Origin: Bilifractor sp002394235
GTDB lineage: Bacteria; Bacillota; Clostridia; Lachnospirales; Lachnospiraceae
Assembly: GCF_052118845.1 (NCBI RefSeq)
Contig: NZ_JBQKGJ010000005.1
Span: 1 to 64,000, forward strand
Length of the DNA stretch: 64,000 bases
Direction: 5' to 3'
Each line of letters starts with the position of its first letter. The stretch's first letter is position 1. Of the stretch, positions 43,222-52,879 are shown in pieces. The position numbers were made by a program, and so were the translations under genes. The notes below the pieces were generated by a model. That model did not search any database, was not told the DNA's origin, and saw nothing but the letters and a program-made list of their open reading frames with translations.

Positions 43222-44586
43222 ATGACAGATCGGAATAATGAACAGGGCAGACGATGGGTGAAAGATTATTTTGCCTATTTTATTAAGTGGATCATCCTTT
43301 CTCTTGTGACAGGAGCTGTATGCGGTGTGACCGGAGGTGCATTCGCGCGGTGCGTGTCGTGGGCGACACAGTTCCGGTCAGTGAACGGATGGATGATCTT
43401 ATTCCTTCCGGCGGCAGGACTTCTGATTGTCCTTATGTATCAGAAGCTGAAATTATCCGGCGTCGGAACCAACGCTGTGTTTGACTCTGCTGTTGAGGGA
43501 GATTCTCTCAAATTCCGGCTGATACCTGCGATTTTTGTCGGAACAGTTCTCACCCATCTGTTCGGCGGTTCCGCCGGCCGAGAGGGTGCCGCGCTGCAGA
43601 TCGGCGGAGATATCGGGAACCACATCGGGCAGATGTTCCGCTTCGATGAGGAGGATAAGAAGATCGCAACGATGACCGGAATGGCAGCTTTTTTTGCGGC
43701 ATTGTTCGGAACTCCGGTTACGGCGGCGGTTTTTGTGGCCACAGTCATCAGTGTCGGGATGGTAAAGCATGCGGCGCTTGTCCCGGGAATGATCGCGTCT
43801 GTTTTTGCCGCTGAGGTGGCATCCCATATGGGGGCGGCACCGGTGCGCTTTCAGATTGAGGCACCTGATGTTAGTCCGCTGATGATGGGAAAGGTCATGG
43901 TTCTTGCGGCAGCCTGCGGCCTTGTCTCCGCGTTTTTTGTCATGGCACTACATTATGCGAAGGGGCTCTATGAGAGGTTCCTGAAAAATCCGTATCTGCG
44001 CGTTCTTGTGGGCGGAGCGGTTATTGTCGGACTGACGTTTCTGGTGGGAAATCAGGACTATAACGGAGCCGGCGTGGATGTGATCGCAAGAGCGATCGGA
44101 CAGGGGCAGGCGAGGCCGTGGGATTTCGCGATGAAGATTCTGTTCACGGCGCTTACACTGGAAGCCGGATTCAAGGGAGGAGAAATCGTTCCGACCTTCT
44201 ATATCGGCGCGACCTTCGGCTGTGTATTCGGCCAGCTACTGGGTATTCCGGCAGGATTCGCGGCGGCCGTCGGTTTCACCGCCATGTTTGCCGGCGTCAC
44301 GAATACCATGATTACATCGATACTGCTTGCGGCAGAGGTTTTCGGAGGAGCCGGGCTTCCCTATTTCGGTGTGGCCTGTATGCTGAGTTTTGTCTTCTCC
44401 GGCTACAACGGGCTTTTCTCGAGTCAGGTCATTATCTTCTCCAAGCTGCGCCCCAGACGTGTCATGAAGAAGGTGGATCACCGGGTGGATCTCGACAAGG
44501 ATTGCAGGGCAGTCACTGGGGATGGCCGGGAACCGGAGACAGGGAAAAACAACGAGGAATACGATCCGAAACGTGGCGACATGTAA
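43222..44586 (+). CDS. ClC-type chloride channel/transporter
   Basis: A 454-residue ClC family membrane protein moving Cl- or another anion, either as channel or as H+ antiporter. Motifs are GVGTNAVFDS (the usual GSGIP region is changed), GSAGREGAALQIGG (about 116-129, holding the gating Glu; the Pro of GREGP is Ala) and GGEIVPTFYIGATFG near 322 (GxFxP region also changed). There is no C-terminal CBS pair; the tail is short and charged. These changes suggest a fluoride- or nitrate-type or otherwise divergent ClC; the ion cannot be decided. The start is either 43222 (used) or 43186. The stop codon is the first element of a 35-bp tandem array. Confidence 0.88.
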   Translation: MTDRNNEQGRRWVKDYFAYFIKWIILSLVTGAVCGVTGGAFARCVSWATQFRSVNGWMILFLPAAGLLIVLMYQKLKLSGVGTNAVFDSAVEGDSLKFRLIPAIFVGTVLTHLFGGSAGREGAALQIGGDIGNHIGQMFRFDEEDKKIATMTGMAAFFAALFGTPVTAAVFVATVISVGMVKHAALVPGMIASVFAAEVASHMGAAPVRFQIEAPDVSPLMMGKVMVLAAACGLVSAFFVMALHYAKGLYERFLKNPYLRVLVGGAVIVGLTFLVGNQDYNGAGVDVIARAIGQGQARPWDFAMKILFTALTLEAGFKGGEIVPTFYIGATFGCVFGQLLGIPAGFAAAVGFTAMFAGVTNTMITSILLAAEVFGGAGLPYFGVACMLSFVFSGYNGLFSSQVIIFSKLRPRRVMKKVDHRVDLDKDCRAVTGDGREPETGKNNEEYDPKRGDM

Positions 44587-44750
44587 CGGACACGGTGTAT
44601 TCAAAGAAGAGGCTTATGTAACGGAAACGGTGTATTCAAAGAAGAGGCGTATGTAACGGAAACGGTGTATTCAAAGAAGAGGCGTATGTAACGGAAACGG
44701 CGTATTCAAAGAAGAGGTGTATGTTACAGACATAGTGTATTTAATAAAAT
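44581..44750. repeat. 35-bp tandem repeat beginning at the ClC stop codon
   Basis: Units at 44581, 44616, 44651 and 44686 and a diverged partial at 44721, each ATGTAACGGAAACGG followed by TGTATTCAAAGAAGAGG. The first ATGTAA holds the last codon and stop of the ClC gene. The array ends just before the nifJ promoter. Confidence 0.95.
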
Positions 44751-44765
44751 ACATTTGCCGAACTG

Positions 44766-44794
44766 GTGACAAAGAAAAATACGGGTGCTATAAT
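44766..44794 (+). promoter_or_regulatory. nifJ promoter
   Basis: GTGACA (44766-44771), 17-bp spacer, extended -10 TGCTATAAT (box 44789-44794). This gives a leader of about 55 bases before the AGGAGG site of nifJ. Confidence 0.78.
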
Positions 44795-44855
44795 AACCTT
44801 GTATGTGTATAAAATCAATTATACATCTTAAGTTATATAAGGAGGAATAGTTACG

Positions 44856-47800
44856 ATGGCAAGAAAAATGAAAACCATGGATGGTAACACAGCAGCAGCT
44901 CATGCTTCGTATGCTTTTACCGAAGTGGCAGCGATCTATCCGATCACACCTTCTTCACCGATGGCTGAACACACTGATGAGTGGGCAACTCAGGGAAGAA
45001 AGAATCTGTTCGGACAGGAAGTTCAGATCACAGAGATGCAGTCTGAGGCAGGTGCAGCTGGTGCCGTTCACGGCTCTGTAGCAGCCGGTGCTCTGACAAC
45101 CACATATACCGCATCCCAGGGTCTTCTTCTGATGATCCCGAACATCTACAAGATCGCCGGTGAGCAGCTGCCTGCAGTATTTGATGTATCTGCGCGCTGC
45201 GTTGCTACACATGCACTGAACATCTTCGGTGATCATTCAGACGTATATGCATGCCGCCAGACCGGCGCTGCTATGCTCTGCGAATCTTCTGTACAGGAGG
45301 TTATGGATCTGACGCCTGTCGCTCATGCAGCAGCTATCTCCGGACATCTTCCATTCATCAACTTCTTTGATGGATTCCGTACATCCCACGAGCTTCAGAA
45401 GATTGAGACCTGGGATTATGAGGATCTGAGAGACATGATCGATATCAAGGCTCTGAAGGAGTTCAAGGCAAACGCTCTGAACCCGGAGAACCCGAAGGAA
45501 ATGGGATCCGCCCAGAATCCGGATATCTTCTTCCAGACCCGTGAGGCATGCAACAGCCTCTATGATGAAATGCCCGGAATCGTTCAGAAGTACATGGATA
45601 TGGTAAATGCCAAGATCGGAACAGACTACAAGCTGTTCAACTACTATGGCGCTCCGGATGCAGATCAGGTTATCGTAGCTATGGGTTCTGTATGCGACTG
45701 TATCGAGGAGACCATCGATTACCTGATGGCTCAGGGCCGCAAGGTTGGTGTTGTAAAGGTACGTCTGTACAGACCGTTCTCCAGACAGGCACTGATTGAC
45801 GCAATCCCGGATACGGTAAAGAAGGTTTCCGTACTTGACCGTACAAAGGAGCCGGGTTCCATTGGCGAGCCTCTGTTCCTGGATGTTGTTGAAGCACTCC
45901 GCGGAAGCAAGTTCGACGGAATCAAGATCTTTGGCGGACGTTACGGACTTGGATCCAAGGATACCACTCCGGAGCAGATCGTTGCTGTATACGACAACGA
46001 GACAAAGGAGAGATTCACCATCGATATCGTCGATGATGTAACCAATCTGTCTCTGCCGGTAGGCGAGCCGCTTGTTACCACACCGGAAGGAACGGTAAAC
46101 TGCAAGTTCTGGGGACTTGGAGCTGATGGTACCGTAGGAGCAAACAAGAACTCCATCAAGATCATCGGCGACAACACAGACATGTACGCACAGGCTTACT
46201 TCGATTATGATTCCAAGAAGTCCGGCGGTGTAACAATGTCTCATCTGCGTTTTGGTAAGAAACCGATCAAATCCACTTACCTGATTCACAGAGCAAACTT
46301 TGTTGCATGCCACAATCCGTCCTACATCACCAAGTTCAACATGGTTCAGGAGCTGGTAGACGGCGGAACATTCCTGCTGAACTGCCCGTGGACCGGAGAA
46401 GAGCTGGAGAAGCATCTTCCGGGACAGGTTAAAGCATATATCGCAAAGCATCACATTAAGTTCTATGTCATCGATGGTGTAAAGACAGGTATCGAGGTAG
46501 GCATGGGACCGACCCGTATCAACACCATTCTTCAGTCCGCGTTCTTCAAGCTGACGGGTATCATTCCGGAGGAGAAGGCAATCGAGCTGATGAAGGCAGC
46601 GGCAAAGGCTACTTATGGCCGCAAGGGTGATGATATCGTCAAGAAGAACTGGGCTGCTATCGACGCCGGCGCAGACAGAGCTGTTCAGGTAGAGGTACCT
46701 GCAAGCTGGGCTGATTGTGAGGATGAAGGCCTTGAGTTCAAGAAGGTTTCCGAGGGCCGCAAGGATGCCGTTGATTTCGTCAACAACATTCAGCTGGCTG
46801 TTTCCTCTCAGGAGGGCAACAACCTGAAGGTTTCCGACGTTCTGAAATATTCAAACGGCGAGACTCCGTCCGGTACTGCTGCTTATGAGAAGCGTGGCAT
46901 CGCTGTAAATGTTCCAGTTTGGAACAGCGACAACTGTATCCAGTGTAACAGATGTTCTTATGTCTGCCCGCACGCGGTTATCCGTCCGTTCGCTCTGACA
47001 GAGGCTGAGGTTGCTGCGGCACCGGAAGGCTTCAAGAACATTCCGATGACCGGTATGCCGTCCTACAAGTTCGGCATTCAGATTTCCACCATGGACTGCA
47101 CAGGCTGCGGATCTTGCGCGAATGTATGTCCGGGCAAGAAGGGTGAGAAGGCCCTGACCATGACTCCGATTGCCGACGCCATGGATCAGCAGAAGGGCTT
47201 CGATTATGCGGTTAAGCTTCCGGAGAAGCAGGATGTTATCGACAAATTCAAGATCACTTCCGTAAAGGGAAGCCAGTTCAAGAAACCTCTGCTCGAGTTC
47301 TCCGGCGCATGCGCAGGCTGCGGCGAGACTCCTTACGTAAAGCTGATCACTCAGCTGTTCGGAAGCAGAATGCAGATCGGAAACGCTACCGGATGTTCTT
47401 CTATCTGGGCGAACTCTTCACCGTCTACACCTTATACGGTAGATCAGAACGGCAGAGGACCGGCATGGTCCAACTCCCTGTTTGAGGATGCCGCAGAGTT
47501 TGGCTATGGTATGCTGCTTGGACAGAAGGCTATCCGTGATGAGCTGAAGACAAAGGTTGAAACTCTTATTGAGAAGGATGCATCTGTCAAGGAAGCCGGA
47601 CAGGCATGGCTTGACACCATGACAAAGGGCGCTGAGAACAGAGTCGCAACAGATAAGCTGCTGGCTGCAATCGCTAACAATACAACCGAAGAGGCTGCGT
47701 TCATCAAGGACAACAAACAGTTCCTGGCGAAGAAGTCCAACTGGGTATTCGGTGGTGACGGCTGGGGCTATGATATCGGATTCGGCGGACTGGATCATGT

Positions 47801-48401
47801 TATCGCTTCCGATAAGGATATCAATGTTCTGGTTATTGATACTGAGGTATACTCCAACACCGGCGGACAGTCCTCCAAGGCTACACCTACCGGAGCAGTT
47901 GCTCAGTTCGCTGCAGGCGGTAAGGAGACCAAGAAGAAGGACCTTGCTTCCATCGCTATGTCCTACGGCTACGTATATGTAGCGCAGATCGCTATGGGCG
48001 CTGATTACAACCAGGCGGTTAAGGCAATCAGCGAGGCTGAGGCTTATGACGGACCTTCTCTGATCATTGCTTACGCTCCGTGTATCAACCACGGTATCCG
48101 CAAGGGTATGGGCAAGGTAATGACCGAGGAAGAGCTTGCGGTTAAGTCCGGATACTGGCATCTGTTCCGTTACAACCCGGCACTGCTTGGAACAGATAAG
48201 CCTGCATTTACTCTGGATTCCAAGGCTCCGCAGGCAGATATCTATCAGGACTTCCTGGATGGTGAGGTACGTTACAATTCTCTGAAGCGTGCGAACCCGG
48301 CGAAGGCTGAGAGACTGCAGAGCAAACAGAAAGAGGAGTCTGCTGAGAGATATACATACCTCAACAAGCTCATCAAGCTGTACGGACCGGCAGAGCAGTA
48401 A
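44856..48401 (+). CDS. nifJ: Pyruvate:ferredoxin (flavodoxin) oxidoreductase
   Basis: Converts pyruvate and CoA to acetyl-CoA and CO2 while reducing ferredoxin, the central step of clostridial fermentation. This is the single-chain 1181-residue form. Domain I has YPITPSSPMAEHTDEWA (about 29-45). The gamma domain is in the middle (GADGTVGANKNSIK). Two 4Fe-4S motifs are CIQCNRCSYVCPHAV and CTGCGSCANVCPG (about 690-760), and the TPP domain has CAGCGETPY and GNATGCSSIWANSSPSTPYT (about 820-860) and GDGWGYDIGFGGLDHV. Codon use is strongly biased to common codons, in line with high expression. AGGAGGAA precedes the ATG. Confidence 0.98.
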   Translation: MARKMKTMDGNTAAAHASYAFTEVAAIYPITPSSPMAEHTDEWATQGRKNLFGQEVQITEMQSEAGAAGAVHGSVAAGALTTTYTASQGLLLMIPNIYKIAGEQLPAVFDVSARCVATHALNIFGDHSDVYACRQTGAAMLCESSVQEVMDLTPVAHAAAISGHLPFINFFDGFRTSHELQKIETWDYEDLRDMIDIKALKEFKANALNPENPKEMGSAQNPDIFFQTREACNSLYDEMPGIVQKYMDMVNAKIGTDYKLFNYYGAPDADQVIVAMGSVCDCIEETIDYLMAQGRKVGVVKVRLYRPFSRQALIDAIPDTVKKVSVLDRTKEPGSIGEPLFLDVVEALRGSKFDGIKIFGGRYGLGSKDTTPEQIVAVYDNETKERFTIDIVDDVTNLSLPVGEPLVTTPEGTVNCKFWGLGADGTVGANKNSIKIIGDNTDMYAQAYFDYDSKKSGGVTMSHLRFGKKPIKSTYLIHRANFVACHNPSYITKFNMVQELVDGGTFLLNCPWTGEELEKHLPGQVKAYIAKHHIKFYVIDGVKTGIEVGMGPTRINTILQSAFFKLTGIIPEEKAIELMKAAAKATYGRKGDDIVKKNWAAIDAGADRAVQVEVPASWADCEDEGLEFKKVSEGRKDAVDFVNNIQLAVSSQEGNNLKVSDVLKYSNGETPSGTAAYEKRGIAVNVPVWNSDNCIQCNRCSYVCPHAVIRPFALTEAEVAAAPEGFKNIPMTGMPSYKFGIQISTMDCTGCGSCANVCPGKKGEKALTMTPIADAMDQQKGFDYAVKLPEKQDVIDKFKITSVKGSQFKKPLLEFSGACAGCGETPYVKLITQLFGSRMQIGNATGCSSIWANSSPSTPYTVDQNGRGPAWSNSLFEDAAEFGYGMLLGQKAIRDELKTKVETLIEKDASVKEAGQAWLDTMTKGAENRVATDKLLAAIANNTTEEAAFIKDNKQFLAKKSNWVFGGDGWGYDIGFGGLDHVIASDKDINVLVIDTEVYSNTGGQSSKATPTGAVAQFAAGGKETKKKDLASIAMSYGYVYVAQIAMGADYNQAVKAISEAEAYDGPSLIIAYAPCINHGIRKGMGKVMTEEELAVKSGYWHLFRYNPALLGTDKPAFTLDSKAPQADIYQDFLDGEVRYNSLKRANPAKAERLQSKQKEESAERYTYLNKLIKLYGPAEQ

Positions 48402-48934
48402 AATTTTGATAAAATAAATGCAGGACCCGGCTATGCCGCGGCCCTGCTCCCGGATCCCAGATCCGGTCGGATATATAGAGTTCAAACGTGTAATACGCCC
48501 GGCGCAGAGAAATCTGCCCCGGGTTTCTTTTTTTGTATAATTTCCAGATGCTCCGCATATCATTAGTTGAAGCGGAAAAAGACCACATCCGCTCACACTC
48601 ATTGGGTTTCATGCTCCTTTCTGCAGGATCCTTCACCAATTATATAATTGAGCAGGGAAAAGGTCTCGATCACAGTATCTTTTTCTTAATCGGTCAGGAC
48701 AGACAAAGCGAAGAATTTACGGGTCAAACCTTTAACAATTTCGGTTCGTTGCGCGTGGATTTACAATATGATATAGTATATTACAGCGTCAAAAGCGATG
48801 ACTCACGTCGCAGAGTGCATAAGTACGCGCTTTGCATGCGTGGTTTGCGGTGACAAAAATCCCGGTCCCGAGGGGGACGTTACTATATTTATTCATCATT
48901 CAGGCACAGGAAAGCTGTGCGGTAAGGAACTGAC
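48402..48934. other. 533-bp intergenic region after nifJ
   Basis: No gene supported. It holds an imperfect GC-rich hairpin (48421-48448, GCAGG/CCTGC ends), the nifJ terminator at 48498-48535, and near 48749-48777 a weak promoter (TTGCGC, 17 bp, TATAGT) that could serve the SseB-like gene. A 106-codon open frame at 48533-48853 has no ribosome site or family resemblance. Confidence 0.6.
48498..48535 (+). terminator. nifJ terminator
   Basis: CCCGG-C-GCAGA, loop GAAA, TCTGC-C-CCGGG, then TTTCTTTTTTT. A stable GNRA-capped intrinsic terminator. Confidence 0.9.
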
Positions 48935-49765
48935 ATGGCAATAATTGATAAGAGTTTTATGTTGAAAAAAATCGAGAAGAATGAGAGCATCTATGTCCTG
49001 TATTCGGCACTTACGCATTGCCCTTTTGTGGAGTGTGATCCGGAGACATTCGATGATCAGATCTATATTTTTACCACGAAGGAAATGACGCAGACCTTTG
49101 CGCATCCATACACCCTGGACAAATATCTGCTGCAGGCAGTGAAGGTTGAACGGGGGATGATTCTTCCGTTCCTGAGGACACTTTATCTGTACGGCATCAA
49201 TGCCGTGATGTATCAGGAGGAGGGCGCGCCGATCCGGATTCAGCTCACGGATCTGGTGGAGAAACCGGATATTGATGCGCTGCGGAATGATAAGATTCCG
49301 AGGGCGAATCCGGAACTTCAGCTGACGGCACTGTATTTCATGCAGGAGCTTACCAGACCGGTTGAACGTAATCAGGAGGAGAAGAAGCATCTGCACGACC
49401 TTGAAGAGGAGATGGCGCACAATCTGTTTCGTTCCCGGTTTATCATCTCGTTTGATGTCAGCGAGATTGAGGGAAAATGGGACCCGAAGGACAAGAACCA
49501 GAAGGTGAAGGTTCCGCTTGTCAAAACGAAGGCGGGGAAGACCTTCCAGCCGGTTTACACGGATTTCGGCGAGGTGCAGAAGTTCAATCAGAGAAACAAG
49601 GGCGTGAAGCTTGAACTGACACCGATCACCTATGACCGGATTCATAATTTCCTGGTAAAGGAATCCGAGGGATTTGTCTTTAACCCGGCCGGTTTTAACC
49701 TTGTACTCACTGCGGACCAGCTGAGACAGATGGCGGAGCGCTATGGGGAAAACAACGACCGGTGA
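48935..49765 (+). CDS. SseB-like protein
   Basis: A 276-residue soluble protein. The C-terminal half (VPLVKTKAGKTFQPVYTDFGE, shown as FQPVYTDFGEVQKF, to FNPAGFNLVL) resembles the SseB N-terminal domain found in many clostridial and enterobacterial proteins of unclear function. The N-terminal half looks like a diverged second copy (residues 10-110), with charged helices between them. There is no signal peptide or metal motif. It precedes the M16C peptidase by about 180 bp filled with tandem repeats. The ribosome site AAGGAA is 9 bases upstream. Confidence 0.7.
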   Translation: MAIIDKSFMLKKIEKNESIYVLYSALTHCPFVECDPETFDDQIYIFTTKEMTQTFAHPYTLDKYLLQAVKVERGMILPFLRTLYLYGINAVMYQEEGAPIRIQLTDLVEKPDIDALRNDKIPRANPELQLTALYFMQELTRPVERNQEEKKHLHDLEEEMAHNLFRSRFIISFDVSEIEGKWDPKDKNQKVKVPLVKTKAGKTFQPVYTDFGEVQKFNQRNKGVKLELTPITYDRIHNFLVKESEGFVFNPAGFNLVLTADQLRQMAERYGENNDR

Positions 49766-49772
49766 CAGACGC

Positions 49773-49900
49773 ATGGTCACGGAGATCGGACAAGGCGTTT
49801 GTTTTCAGCCGGTCACGGAGATCGGACAGCAGGAGGCGTTTGTTTGCATCCGGTCACGGAGAGTGGGCAGCGGGAGATTTGCTTCCATCCGGTTCCGGAG
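49773..49900. repeat. 36-41-bp tandem repeat after the SseB-like gene
   Basis: Units at 49773, 49809 and 49850 and a partial at 49889, each starting near CCGGTCACGGAGATCGGACA and containing GCGTTTGTTT or a variant. The stop codon region of the gene (CCGGTGACAG) resembles the unit start, so the array seems to have grown from the gene end. Confidence 0.82.
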
Positions 49901-49942
49901 GAAAAATTATAGAAATGAGAAGTCAGGAGAGTGAAGCTGCGT

Positions 49943-52858
49943 ATGACAGATAAGTATGAATTAATCAGTGAAGAATATATCAAAGACGTGCACGCTGAGG
50001 GAAAGCTTCTCCGTCACCGGAAGAGCGGCGCCAGGATTGCGCTCCTTTCCAACGATGATGAGAATAAGGTGTTCAACATCGCCTTCCGGACTCCGCCGAA
50101 AAATTCGACGGGAGTCGCGCACATTATTGAACATACCGTATTATGCGGATCCAGAAAGTTTCCTCTGAAGGATCCTTTTGTAGAACTGGTAAAGGGATCT
50201 CTGAATACATTCCTGAATGCCCTCACGTATCCGGACAAGACGATGTTTCCGGTAGCCAGCTGTAATGACACGGATTTTCAAAATCTGATGGATGTATATC
50301 TGGATGCTGTGTTCTTTCCGAATATTTATAAGAACGAGAAGATTTTCCGTCAGGAGGGCTGGCATTATCAGCTCGAGAACAGAGAGGATCCTCTGACCTA
50401 CAACGGCGTCGTTTACAACGAGATGAAGGGCGTCTTTTCATCGGCGGATGAGGTGCTTGACCGTGCCGTCTTCAATGCTCTGTTTCCGGATACTCCCTAT
50501 GGCGTGGAATCCGGCGGAGATCCGGAGGTAATTCCGGATCTGACGTATGAGGAGTTTCTGGATTTCCACAGAAAGTATTATCACCCTTCCAACTGCTATA
50601 TTTATCTTTATGGAAACATGGACATGGAGGAGAAGCTGGAGTGGCTGGACCGGGAGTATCTGAGCCTTTTTGATCGTATACCAGTTGAGTCGGAGATTCC
50701 GATGCAGAAACCGTTCTCTGAGGTAAAGGATGTCACGATGAGTTACCCGATTCTGGACAGTGAGCCTGAGAGGGACAATACGTATCTGTCTGTCAACACG
50801 GTGGTCGGGGATTATTCGGATGTTACGCTTAATATTGCTTTCTCGGTTCTGGAGTATGTACTTCTGGACGCACCGGGAGCTCCGGTCAAGCAGGCACTGC
50901 TGGACGCGGGAATCGGAAGAGATGTGGAAGGTGCCTACAACGACGGAATTCTTCAGCCGTTCTTTTCCGTGATTGCGAAGAACGCAAATGCGGAGGATAA
51001 GGACAGATTTCTGTCTGTCGTGCATGACACGCTGGAGAAGCTGGCGGAGGAGGGGCTGGACACACTCGCTATTGCCTCGGGAATCAATTATTTCGAGTTC
51101 CGTTTCCGGGAGGCAGATTATGCGCAGTTCCCGAAGGGCCTGATCTACGGTATGGATCTTTTTGACAGCTGGCTCTATGACGAGGGGAAGCCTTTTGAAT
51201 ACCTGAAAGAGCTGGATGCTTTTGAAGAACTCAAGAAACGAAATGGCACGGGCTATTTTGAGAATCTGATTCGCAGGTATCTCCTGTCAAACAATCATGC
51301 CGCGGTTGTGACGCTGAAGCCGGAGAAAGGTCTGGCTGCCCGCAGAGAGAAGGCTGCGGCGGAGAAGCTCGCAGCATATAAGGCATCGCTCTCAGATGAG
51401 GAGCTGGATGCGATGGTTGCCGGGACGAAGGCGTTAAAGGAATATCAGGAATCAGAGGATTCCGAGGAGGCTTTGAATTCGCTTCCGATGCTTTCCAGAA
51501 AGGATATCGACCGGAAGACACCGCTTCATCCGGACACGGAACAAATTCGTGTCAACGACACCACATATCTGAGACATCATTATTTTACAAACGGAATCGC
51601 TTATCTGACGCTGCTGTTTGATACCGCGAAGATTCCGGATGAACTGGTTCCTTATCTCGGAATTTTGAAGAATATGCTCGGAGTCGTGGATACGGAGCAC
51701 TATACCTACGGCAGGCTGTTCCATGAAATCAACGCAAGGACCGGTGGAATCAACTTCGGTCTGCAGGTTCTTCCGACGGAGAAGGGGCTGGATGATTCCA
51801 AGGGCTATCGCATGTTCGGGGTAAAGGCAAAATATCTCTACCGTGAGAAAGATTTTGTCTTCGAGATGATTCAGGAGATCCTGAAGACGTCGAAATTTAA
51901 TGACAAAAAGAGACTTCATGAGATTCTTGCAAGTACAAGAGCAGGAATGGAGCAGGCAATCCCTGCCGCGGGTCATACTTCCGCGGCGAAGCGGGCACTG
52001 TCCTATCAGTCTCTTCTTTCCGCATGGACAGAGAAAACAACGGGAATTGACCAGCTCCGTCTGGTAAAGGATCTGGATGAGCATTTTGAAGAGAAAGCGG
52101 ATAACCTGATCGAAAACCTTCAGAAGCTCATGAAGATCGTATTCCGTCCTGAGAATCTGACGGTCAGCGTGACAGCTGAGGAAGAGGGATTTGACGGTAT
52201 AGAAGAGGAAATTCTGTCGCTTGAGGAGAATCTCTGCACAGATCCCTTCGAGGAGGGAAGCTTTGACTGGAAGCCGGAGCAGAAGAATGAAGGATTCAAG
52301 ACCTCCGGACAGGTGCAGTTCGTTGCCCAGGCAGGCAATTACCGGAAAGACGGATATGAATATACCGGAGCCTTCCGGATTCTTCGAATGATTCTGAATT
52401 ACGATTATCTGTGGATGAATCTGAGGGTACTCGGCGGAGCTTACGGCTGCATGAGCAGCTTCAAACGTTCCGGCGACAGTTATCTGGTATCGTACAGGGA
52501 CCCTCATCTGAAGAACACACTGGACGTATATGCCGGTCTGCCGGAGTATCTCAGAAAGTTTGACGCGGATGAAAAGGCTATGACGAAATACATCATCGGT
52601 ACAATCAGTGAGATGGATACACCGATGACAGCTTCTTCCAGGGGAAGCTTCGCGCTGAACTGCTGGTTCGCGGGTCTGACAGAGAAGGATTTTCAGCAGG
52701 AAAGAGATGAGGTTCTGGACGCGGAAGCGGAGAATATCCGGGCACTCGCGGATCCGGTCGCATCGGTTCTTGCCGCGCGCAATATCTGTGTGATCGGAAG
52801 TGAAAGCTCCGTGGATAAACACGCAGACCTCTTCAGGAAGATTGAAAGCCTTACCTGA
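49943..52858 (+). CDS. M16C family metallopeptidase (presequence-protease type)
   Basis: A 971-residue zinc peptidase of the M16C insulysin-like family, related to mitochondrial PreP and clostridial homologues, which degrade peptides inside a closed two-half chamber. The inverted zinc motif is HIIEH (about 60-64), with the third ligand Glu expected in YNEMKGVFSSADEVLDRAV (YNEMKGVF, about 155). Four homologous domains are spread over the length, with TGGINFGLQ in the second half. A GTG at 49931 would add four residues; ATG 49943 is used, with AGGAG 13 bases upstream. It is followed by era after 21 bp, a common clostridial order. Confidence 0.93.
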   Translation: MTDKYELISEEYIKDVHAEGKLLRHRKSGARIALLSNDDENKVFNIAFRTPPKNSTGVAHIIEHTVLCGSRKFPLKDPFVELVKGSLNTFLNALTYPDKTMFPVASCNDTDFQNLMDVYLDAVFFPNIYKNEKIFRQEGWHYQLENREDPLTYNGVVYNEMKGVFSSADEVLDRAVFNALFPDTPYGVESGGDPEVIPDLTYEEFLDFHRKYYHPSNCYIYLYGNMDMEEKLEWLDREYLSLFDRIPVESEIPMQKPFSEVKDVTMSYPILDSEPERDNTYLSVNTVVGDYSDVTLNIAFSVLEYVLLDAPGAPVKQALLDAGIGRDVEGAYNDGILQPFFSVIAKNANAEDKDRFLSVVHDTLEKLAEEGLDTLAIASGINYFEFRFREADYAQFPKGLIYGMDLFDSWLYDEGKPFEYLKELDAFEELKKRNGTGYFENLIRRYLLSNNHAAVVTLKPEKGLAARREKAAAEKLAAYKASLSDEELDAMVAGTKALKEYQESEDSEEALNSLPMLSRKDIDRKTPLHPDTEQIRVNDTTYLRHHYFTNGIAYLTLLFDTAKIPDELVPYLGILKNMLGVVDTEHYTYGRLFHEINARTGGINFGLQVLPTEKGLDDSKGYRMFGVKAKYLYREKDFVFEMIQEILKTSKFNDKKRLHEILASTRAGMEQAIPAAGHTSAAKRALSYQSLLSAWTEKTTGIDQLRLVKDLDEHFEEKADNLIENLQKLMKIVFRPENLTVSVTAEEEGFDGIEEEILSLEENLCTDPFEEGSFDWKPEQKNEGFKTSGQVQFVAQAGNYRKDGYEYTGAFRILRMILNYDYLWMNLRVLGGAYGCMSSFKRSGDSYLVSYRDPHLKNTLDVYAGLPEYLRKFDADEKAMTKYIIGTISEMDTPMTASSRGSFALNCWFAGLTEKDFQQERDEVLDAEAENIRALADPVASVLAARNICVIGSESSVDKHADLFRKIESLT

Positions 52859-52879
52859 GACAGGACGGGGAGAAAAGGT

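Noticed and set aside
48533..48853. 106-codon frame after nifJ
   Set aside because: It starts inside the nifJ terminator T-run, has no ribosome site and no family similarity.
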